This document shows, piece after piece, positions 1 to 5,810 of a stretch of 19,814 nucleotides of DNA. Each line of letters begins with the position of its first letter. Position 1 is the stretch's first letter. Origin of the DNA: UBA9630 sp043725085 (GTDB taxonomy: Bacteria > Patescibacteriota > Minisyncoccia > Moranbacterales > UBA2206); contig JAYSLY010000041.1 in the NCBI GenBank assembly GCA_043725085.1, positions 1-19,814 on the forward strand, read 5' to 3'. The position numbers and the translations under genes were made by a program. The notes beneath the pieces are model-generated. The model did not search any database. It was not told the origin of the DNA and saw only the letters and a list, made by a program, of their open reading frames with translations.

Positions 1-1
1 T

Positions 2-374
2 TTATTGAAAACTGATTTCAGAAAAAAAGAATCTGGGAAATACGAAATCGAAGGTGATGAGTTATACTATTTTGTAAATGAATACAAAACAAAATCTGAA
101 GTTGAGACTATTCCTGAACTGCATAAACGATACATTGACATACAATGACGTTGCAGAAGGAACTGAAAGAATAGGTTATGCACCATATTCCCGTCAGAAA
201 ACATTCAAAAGATATAAATATGATATTGCATTCTACAAATGTGATATGTCTTTTATAAACCTCACAAAAGGAATGTTTGCAATAATCAACACCATGGAAT
301 TACACCAACCCGGAATCTTACTAAAAGAACCAGAATACGTCAAGAAGATAGTATTCAAAGTAAGAGATTCCTAA
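2..374 (+). pseudogene. YhcH/YjgK/YiaL (TabA-like) family protein, frameshifted and 5'-partial
   Basis: Reading from base 2, the frame gives a stretch containing GKYEIEGDELYYFVNEYKT and HKRYIDIQ, then hits TGA at 146-148. The rest of the family sequence continues in another frame from base 147 (DVAEGTERIGY, then MELHQPGILLKEPEYVKK) to the stop at 372-374. The Tyr codon expected after HKRYIDIQ seems to have lost two bases (or one base was gained). The two halves together match the YhcH/TabA family: beta-barrel, cupin-like proteins of about 150 aa with metal-ligand His/Glu residues, here in HKRYIDIQ and MELHQPG. E. coli TabA is linked to biofilm and toxin-antitoxin effects; YiaL and YhcH sit in sugar-acid operons. 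The 5' end lies outside the window. An ATG at 78 opens the second frame but is probably not a real start. A sequencing error would restore an intact gene. Confidence 0.75.
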
Positions 375-415
375 ACTCCACATGTTGCAATTTTATCTTA
401 ATAAACGTACATAAT

Positions 416-446
416 AAAAAAGCCGATTCAATGAATCGGCTTTTTA
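416..446. terminator. Bidirectional rho-independent terminator
   Basis: A perfect 9-bp stem (421-429 with 433-441, sequence AGCCGATTC) has a 3-nt loop and is flanked by an A-run on the left and a T-run on the right. It therefore has a U-tract in both directions. It lies between the convergent yhcH-like remnant and the 5S rRNA gene and can end both transcripts. Confidence 0.9.
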
Positions 447-453
447 AAATAAA

Positions 454-568
454 TCCGGCAAAACCTACTCTCCCACACAGTTGCCCATGCAGTACCATCG
501 GTGACAAAGAGCTTAACGACTCTGTTCGGAATGGGAAGAGGTGTGACCTCTTTGTTAAATCACCGGAA
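454..568 (-). rRNA. rrf: 5S ribosomal RNA
   Basis: The reverse complement shows the 5S hallmarks: a terminal helix (TCCGG near 567 pairing with CCGGA near 454), the loop-B/C segment CCCATTCCGAACAGAGTCG, and the loop-E/helix-IV segment GATGGTACTGCATGGG followed by GGGAGAGTAGG. The length of about 115 nt is normal. It lies about 75 bp downstream of the 23S gene, so the two are probably co-transcribed, and it ends just before the terminator at 416-446. Ends are estimated from the terminal helix and may be off by a few bases. Confidence 0.95.
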
Positions 569-642
569 AACTCGTAATAAAGCATTAGTTTCTAAAGCAA
601 TAGTTTCAAATGATGCATTTAGCTATCTGAACAATAAAAAAA
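569..642 (-). repeat. 23S-5S spacer with a tandem 15-bp repeat
   Basis: The spacer between 23S and 5S holds two tandem 15-bp units (578-592 and 593-607, reading TAAAGCATTAGTTTC on the + strand) with one mismatch. It also contains a TGCATCATT motif (transcript sense, near 609-617) complementary to AATGATGCA in the 23S leader hairpin at 4366-4398. The two could form part of the 23S processing stem; that pairing is inferred. No tRNA is seen here. Confidence 0.5.
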
Positions 643-924
643 TTGGCAAGTCGTTCGACTTATTAGTACTACTCGGCTGAACACATCGCTGTGCTTACAC
701 CTGTAGCCTATCAACCAGATAATCTCTCTGGAGTCTTATTTCCACAAGGGAAGAGAAACCTAATCTTGAAGTGAGTTTCGCGCTTAGATGCTTTCAGCGC
801 TTATCTCATCCGAACATAGCTACCCAGCGGTGCCATTGGCATGACAACTGGTACACCATAGGTTCGTTCACTCCGGTCCTCTCGTACTAAGAGCGAGTCT
901 TCTCAAGTTTCTTTCGCCCGCATA

Positions 925-960
<36 letters not shown>

Positions 961-993
961 AGCTCACGTACCGCTTTAATTGGCGAACAGCCA

Positions 994-1053
<60 letters not shown>

Positions 1054-1079
1054 CATCGTCGATATGGACTCTTGGATGG

Positions 1080-1112
<33 letters not shown>

Positions 1113-1273
1113 TGATGATCTTCCACGCTTCTATAAGCAATGGTCGGTTCACTAAATTCTACTTTCGTAACTGATCGACTAATAAGTCTTGCAGTAAAGC
1201 TGGCTTATGCTTTTGCACTATCGATCCGATTTCCATCCGGATCTAGCCAACCTTTGTAAACGCCTCCGTTGCC

Positions 1274-1309
<36 letters not shown>

Positions 1310-1322
1310 AGGCACTGTTCCC

Positions 1323-1520
1323 GGACTGGTATGAATAACTAAAAACGTATGCATACAATTTTTTTGTGAACCGCAAAAGACAATACTAATAATATCCTAA
1401 CACTCGGAAGTGTCAGGACTTTACTACGTCGTTTTTTACACGACGTGGTTACAACTTATGCTCTTAGTTTTGTCATTTGCTGGTTCGCTGTATGCGAGTT
1501 TTCGTTCCTCATAACAGTCC
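1323..1520 (-). other. Large expansion of 23S helix 79
   Basis: Between the conserved TCTAACC and GGGAACAGTGCC segments, where E. coli has a hairpin of roughly 22 nt (H79), this gene has almost 200 nt. The outer ends pair as an extended H79 stem (GGACTGTTATGA with TTCATACCAGTCC in transcript sense). Inside are clear hairpins: TCCTGACACT-TCCG-AGTGTTAGGA, and CGTCGT/ACGACG around a 7-nt loop. Base composition is mixed, unlike the almost pure A/T inserts at H45 and H63, so it looks like a structured RNA domain. I see no group I or II intron core. Confidence 0.75.
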
Positions 1521-1964
1521 AGGGTTAGATTTAAAACCTTAGAAGAGTGGTATTACACTGTCGACTCCATCTCAACCGAAATCGAGATCTCAAAGTCTCC
1601 CACCTATTCTAGGCAACCAAAATCCTAAATCAATGCCAAGTTGTAGTAAAGCTCCACGGGGTCTTTTCGTCTTGCTGCAGGTCGACGGCATCTTTACCGT
1701 CATTGCAATTTCACCGAGCTCTTTGTTAAGACAGTTCCCAAGTCGTTACGCCTTTGATGCGGGTCAGAATTTACCTGACAAGGAATTTCGCTACCTTAGA
1801 ACGATTATAGTTATCGCTGACGTTCACTGGCGCTTCGGGGATTGGCTTGCACCGCTCCCGTTAACGTTCCAGCACTGGTCAGGCGTCACCCCCTATACTT
1901 CCCCTTACGGGTTTGCAGAGAGCTGTGTTTTTGGTAAACAGTCGCTTGGGCTCTTTCGCTGCGG

Positions 1965-2086
1965 CCCGCCTACTGCTCTGCAGTAGAATTTCCAAGTTGC
2001 AAGAAACAATAACCAAACAAATTCTAAAAAAGTTTGTATCTTGTTCCTTGGTATTTGGTCATTCCAATGCAAAGCATTGGCGGGCG
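1965..2086 (-). other. Expanded 23S helix 68 region
   Basis: This segment lies between GACCGCCCGCC and GGCGGGCCGCAGCGAAAGAG in transcript sense, the H68 area of domain IV. The 7-bp GC clamp (CCCGCC/GGCGGG) closes an arm of about 110 nt holding the small hairpins AATGC-TTT-GCATT and CTACTG/CAGTAG plus an AT-rich stem. It is longer than the E. coli helix and is best read as an elongated, still paired helix. Whether it is excised cannot be told from sequence. Confidence 0.55.
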
Positions 2087-2205
2087 GTCCATATCCCTAG
2101 GTTACGGACGCTTTTTTGCCGAATTCCTTAACAAAGGTTCACTCGTTCACCTTAGGCTACTCGCCCAGTCTACCTGTGTCGGTTTTAGTACGGATACTAT
2201 TGGAC

Positions 2206-2370
2206 CCGTATCCTTCACTCACGCTCCGAATTTTATAATTTTTAATTTTTGCAATTTTTTAATTAATGTTTTAATTTCTAATGTTTAAAAAATTAAAGCA
2301 TTAAGAAATTATTTACAAAATTAAAAATTGGAAATTGGAAATTTATTCTGAACGTTAGTGAAGAATACGG
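2206..2370 (-). repeat. 23S intervening sequence in helix 63, copy 1 of a duplicated element
   Basis: This 165-bp AT-rich insert interrupts H63, between CTTCTATA and GTCCAATAGTATCC in transcript sense. Its ends are inverted repeats of about 21 bp (CCGTATTCTTCACTAACG at one end; complement of CCGTATCCTTCACTCACG at the other). The interior is nearly all A/T with no credible ORF. The insert at 3865-4028 has the same ends and most of the same interior. The form matches intervening sequences of 23S rRNA, which in other bacteria are cut out by RNase III without ligation, leaving fragmented 23S. Excision here is inferred. Confidence 0.8.
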
Positions 2371-2773
2371 TATAGAAGATTTTCCCGGCACCCTGCTTTA
2401 TTTCGTTCTCCCAACTTACGTTGAAATTCCAGAAATATCTTGGAGTATTGTCAAACGGATTTGCCTGTCTGACCTCCTCAATATCCCTACGCCAATCCAA
2501 TAAGGCGCGAAATATACTAGAATGCGTCCCTTCATTTATAAACCAATAATAGTTACGGAATATTAACCGTATGTCCATCGACTACGCCTTTCGGCCTCAC
2601 CTTAGGACCGACTAACCCTGGGATGATTGCCATTGCCCAGGAAACCTTAGACTTTCGGTGTTGGGGGATCTCACCCCAATTGCGGTTACTCGTTCCAGCA
2701 TTCTTGCTTCTTTGCACTCCACGCTGGCTCACGCCTGACGCTTCAATGCGCAAAGAACACTTCCTTACCGACC

Positions 2774-2927
2774 AACGCTATGCGCTGGAATTTTAAATTT
2801 TCAATTTTCAATTTTCAATCAATTTTCAATGACTAAATGAATAAATTTTTAACAATTTTAGCATTTAGAAATTTGGATTTGATTTTAAATTTCAAATTTA
2901 GAATTTCAAATTTCAGTGCATAGCACT
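2774..2927 (-). other. 23S intervening sequence in helix 45
   Basis: This insert of about 154 bp replaces the tip of helix 45, which follows the conserved AGTACCGAAGATGTGGG. Terminal inverted repeats of about 18 bp (AGTGCTATGCACTGAAATTT against the complement of AAATTCCAGCGCATAGCGTT) form the base stem. The interior is low-complexity A/T built from AAAATTGA-type units. Helix 45 is one of the best-known sites of 23S intervening sequences (for example in Salmonella). Ends and interior differ from the inserts at 2206-2370 and 3865-4028, so this is a separate element type. Confidence 0.75.
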
Positions 2928-3864
2928 GGTCCCACATCTTCGGTACTATGTTTAGCCCCGTTGAATTTTCGGCGCAAAATCTCTAGACTAGTGAGCTGTT
3001 ACGCACTCTTTAAAGGATGGCTGCTTCTAAGCCAACCTCCTAGGTGTATAAGAAATTTCACCTCCTTTACCACTTAACATAGATTTGGGGACCTTAGATT
3101 GTGATCTGGGCTTTTTCCCTTTTGAGCTCCGAGCTTAGCCCCGGAGTTCTGACTGCTTAGATAAGAAACACAATAATTCGGAGTTTGGTTGAGATGGCTA
3201 CGGCGAACCGCGCCGATCTCATTCAGTAGCTCTACCTATTGTGCTCATTTAATAAGCGCTAGCCCTCAAGCTATTTCAGGAAGAACCAGCTATCGCCAAG
3301 TTCGATTGGAATTTCTCCTCTATTCACAAGTCATCCCCGAGTGTTGCACGGCTCGTGGGTTCGGGCCTCCTTTGCCTGTTACAGCAAATTCACCCTGCTC
3401 ATAAATAGCTCACCTGGCTTCGGGTCTAGTCCATGCCATTATGTTCGCCCTTTCAGGCTCGCTTTCACTCTGACTCCGCAACAAAGTTGCTTAGTCAACG
3501 ACATAGAACTAACTCGCTGGATCGTTCTACAAAAAGCACGCAGTCACCCCGCCGAGGCGGGGCTCCTACTCTTCGTTAGCATATGGTTTCAGATACTATT
3601 TCATCTCCCTCATCGGGATACTTTTCACCTTTCCCTCACGGTACTCATTTCGCTATCGATCACTAAAAATATTTAGTCTTGGAGCTATAGTGGCCCCAGC
3701 TTCAAACGGGATTTCTCCGGTCCCGCCCTACTTGAGAATAAGCTCATCATCATAATTTATTTTCGCGTACAAGGCTTTCACTTTGTGTCGCCGTCCTTTC
3801 CAGGAGCGTTCCGCTAATAAACCATTTCAGACCCCGATTAAACGAGTCCGCTTACCTCGCAACC

Positions 3865-4028
3865 CCGTATCCTTCACTCGCGTTCCGAATTTTATAATTT
3901 TTAATTTTTGTAATTTTTAAATAATGTTTCAATTTCTAATGTTTAAAAAATTAAAGCATTAAAAATTATTTACAAAATAAAAAAAATAAAAATAAAAAAT
4001 TCATTCTGAACGTCAGTGAAGAATACGG
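3865..4028 (-). repeat. 23S intervening sequence in domain I, copy 2 of the duplicated element
   Basis: This 164-bp insert lies in domain I after GTGGCGAGCGAAAGCGG, in the H16-H18 area, between GTCTAAA and GGTTGCGAGG. It has the same terminal inverted repeats as the H63 insert (CCGTATTCTTCACTGACGTTC in one arm; the other arm reads CCGTATCCTTCACTCGCGTTCC on the + strand). Long identical interior blocks are shared too, such as TAATTTCTAATGTTTAAAA-like runs. The centre differs slightly (an A-rich run replaces the AAAATTGGAAATTGGAAAT stretch). No ORF is seen. Two related copies at two positions of one gene point to duplication or mobility. Confidence 0.8.
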
Positions 4029-4297
4029 TTTAGACTTTTCCGCTTTCGCTCGCCACTACTCACGGAATCACATTTGTTTTCTATTCCTCCTGGTACTAAG
4101 ATGTTTCAGTTCCCAGGGTTCGCTCTAATACCCTATGTATTCAGGTAGAAGTTCCCCGCCGAGGCGAGGAGGGTTTTCCCATTCGGAAATCTCCGGGTCA
4201 AAGGTTGCTCAGCACCTCACCGAAGCTTATCGCAGCTAGCTACGTCCTTCATCGCTTTTTAGTGTCAAGGCATTCACCATATGCATTAGTATTACCG

Positions 4298-4616
4298 CTC
4301 TTAAATCCTATCCTCGTTTGCACGAGGATCTATCGGTTAGCAGTTAGCAATCGCTAACTGGTTTTTGCATCATTCCAACGCAGCGCTGGAATAATGCAGT
4401 TTGCATTTATTTACCTACTTTTTCTTAATATTTTACCTCTTAAAATATTAAGACGAATCGATCGTCATATCAGACTTTCTTTCCGCCAAACGGAAAACCC
4501 GATACTTGATCAAGACCTGTATTCAGTTGGTAAGGTTCGCACTAACGCGGAAATTGGTGTGTTTAGCAGCTTTTTCTGCTTAGCAAACTGATTTTCGCAC
4601 TAACTGCCCTAGAAAT
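4298..4616 (-). promoter_or_regulatory. Hairpin-rich 23S rRNA leader
   Basis: This gene-free stretch lies between the leader terminator and the 23S 5' end. It holds hairpins at 4311-4328 (TCCTCG/CGAGGA), 4341-4360 (perfect 8-bp CAGTTAGC/GCTAACTG) and 4366-4398 (about 12 bp, TGCAT..ATTCCA with TGGAAT..ATGCA). It also has an 11-nt direct repeat, GTTAGTGCGAA (transcript sense), found twice. The 4366-4398 stem shares AATGATGCA complementarity with the 23S-5S spacer, as expected for an RNase III processing stem. No tRNA, 16S or protein gene is visible. Confidence 0.55.
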
Positions 4617-4674
4617 AAAAAAGACCCGCATCTAAACGGGTTTTGAGCAAAAACAAAAAACGACTCACCCGTTT
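4617..4674 (-). terminator. Leader terminator with a competing hairpin (attenuator-like)
   Basis: In transcript sense, ACCCG (4641-4637) pairs with CGGGT (4628-4624) and is followed by CTTTTTT, a rho-independent terminator shape with a short 5-bp stem. The same left arm can instead pair upstream: AAACGGGT (4674-4667) with ACCCGTTT (4641-4634), extended by GAG/CTC. The two structures exclude each other, as in an attenuator. It lies about 100-150 nt downstream of the rRNA promoter. It could instead end a separate small RNA of about 150 nt. Confidence 0.5.
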
Positions 4675-4772
4675 ATTCTTTGGAAAAATATCACTAAATG
4701 TATCATCTATTGCACCCCTGGAAATTCTCACTAGAAAGCCAAGGATCACTAATTTATTTTTAACGCTTAATT

Positions 4773-4800
4773 ATCATAGCAAACTGAAAAAGTTTGTCAA
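4773..4800 (-). promoter_or_regulatory. Strong sigma-70-type promoter for 23S-5S
   Basis: A consensus -35 TTGACA (4800-4795) and a -10 TATGAT (4778-4773) are separated by 16 bp, with transcription expected to start near 4766. It is the only strong promoter seen upstream of the 23S gene and directs transcription toward it. The 52-bp repeat begins 5 bp upstream of the -35. Confidence 0.75.
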
Positions 4801-4805
4801 GCTTT

Positions 4806-4857
4806 AGTCTACTCCAATACAAGAAGTGACTAAACGGAGTTCCCATTTCAATACAAA
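4806..4857. repeat. 52-bp repeat element, copy 1 (upstream of rRNA promoter)
   Basis: This element is identical at 51 of 52 positions to 19717-19768 and in the same orientation relative to the adjoining promoter. In both places it ends 5 bp before the -35 hexamer. It contains a direct repeat (CCAATACAA / TCAATACAA, 34 bp apart) and an inverted pair ACTCC/GGAGT 20 bp apart. The flanks outside the element are unrelated. An upstream regulatory element is the favoured reading; a mobile-element remnant is possible. Confidence 0.7.
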
Positions 4858-4945
4858 TTAACTCAGTAAGTCCATTTTTGAAAATGACCTTCCTTTAGTC
4901 TTATCTTAGGATTGGAATATACTGCATTTGTCTAAATTAAACACT

Positions 4946-4964
4946 GAGCACCCAAACAGTGCTC
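4946..4964 (-). terminator. Possible weak terminator after the TM-helix gene
   Basis: A 6-bp stem, GAGCAC/GTGCTC, with a 7-nt loop lies about 50 nt past the stop at 5013. In the minus direction it is followed by AGTGTTTAATTT, an imperfect U-tract. The remaining bases from 4858 to 5012 show no gene or other structure. Confidence 0.4.
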
Positions 4965-5012
4965 CAATAAGCCCCCATGCAGGCAAGATGCCACCCTACC
5001 ACTGTCATATTC

Positions 5013-5705
5013 TTATCTGTGTTTTTCCGTCAATTCTTCGCGCAGTTTCTTGAGAATCAACTGCGCTTCGTCGCGTCCGCCAAGACCGAAAGCCAACCCG
5101 CCAGCCAAAGAAATCATAGCGATAAGACCGATAAACATTGTATTCACCAAAGAATCCACGACTCCCAACTGGATGAGTGCGGCAAAAAAACCAAAAATAA
5201 TAATCGCCCATTTAGAAATTGTCGCAAGAAGCGTAGCAGACATCACGCCGGCGGCACGCGTACTGCCTTTTACCACTTGGTAGACAAAATTTCCCAAAAG
5301 AAACACCGCAGTGAGGATAACGACTGCCACAAGCACGTTAGGCAGATACAGTACTATTCGGTTAAGAAAGATTGTTATCTGATTGAGGTGTAAAATATCC
5401 GTCGCTGCCATCAAAAACACTAGCGCCAAAAACCACTTGAAAAGTCCGCCAATAAAGCCAGAAAAGCTAAAATTAATTCCCCCTCTACTCACCTCACCAC
5501 CAAAACCGATTTTTTTCATTGCCCGATCTACTCCCAATTCACTCACCATTTTTTCAATCAATCTCCCAAGTGTCACAGACATAACCCAACCGGCAATGAG
5601 CACAAGAGCTGCGCCCAAAAGAGTGGGAAAAGAATCCATAATCTTTTGCCCGACACTCACCAGCGAAAGCGTAATCGCCTCCCCCCAAGTCTTGACATTG
5701 TCCAT
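5013..5705 (-). CDS. TM-helix-repeat membrane protein, CmpX/MscS-related
   Basis: A 230-aa integral membrane protein with about five hydrophobic segments (near residues 26-48, 86-105, 120-143, 163-184 and 188-208). The first carries FPTLLGAALVLIAGWVMS, typical of the conserved TM-helix repeat found in CmpX-like proteins and some mechanosensitive channels. The C-terminus has GGLAFGLGGRDEA (202-214) before a short charged tail; this glycine-rich motif resembles the pore-lining helix of MscS relatives. No soluble MscS beta-domain follows, so channel activity is not assured. Likely role: envelope stress or osmotic response at the cytoplasmic membrane, inferred from family. It is downstream of the O-antigen-ligase-like gene (105 bp gap) and is the last gene before the rRNA leader. 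Starts at ATG 5705. Confidence 0.8.
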   Translation of the reverse strand: MDNVKTWGEAITLSLVSVGQKIMDSFPTLLGAALVLIAGWVMSVTLGRLIEKMVSELGVDRAMKKIGFGGEVSRGGINFSFSGFIGGLFKWFLALVFLMAATDILHLNQITIFLNRIVLYLPNVLVAVVILTAVFLLGNFVYQVVKGSTRAAGVMSATLLATISKWAIIIFGFFAALIQLGVVDSLVNTMFIGLIAMISLAGGLAFGLGGRDEAQLILKKLREELTEKHR

Positions 5706-5810
5706 TTTTTTGACTACTCACAACCTCGTTTAACATTTCATAAAACGAGATTATTGAGCGATAAGTTTTTATTTTGGTTTTAAGTTAATAACAACAACCT
5801 AAAGGCAAAA

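Noticed and set aside
1323..1520. Group I intron with homing endonuclease in 23S
   Set aside because: No LAGLIDADG or HNH-like ORF and no recognisable intron core; termini pair as an extended H79.
2228..2340. CRISPR-like or satellite repeat in the AT-rich inserts
   Set aside because: Runs are low-complexity A/T without regular repeat-spacer units; they are rRNA intervening sequences.
1633..2753. Open frames of 66-117 codons on both strands within 1633-2753
   Set aside because: They lie entirely within conserved 23S rRNA sequence and have no family resemblance; chance frames.
4298..4616. tRNA or 16S 3' end between promoter and 23S
   Set aside because: No cloverleaf, no CCA end and no anti-Shine-Dalgarno 16S tail in this stretch; only simple hairpins.
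4617..4766. Known small RNA (6S, SRP, RNase P, tmRNA) between the rRNA promoter and leader terminator
   Set aside because: None of the conserved cores of these RNAs could be found; kept only as an unassigned leader.
5720..5760. Hairpin CTCGTTT/AAACGAG upstream of the TM-helix gene as a terminator
   Set aside because: No U-tract follows in either direction.
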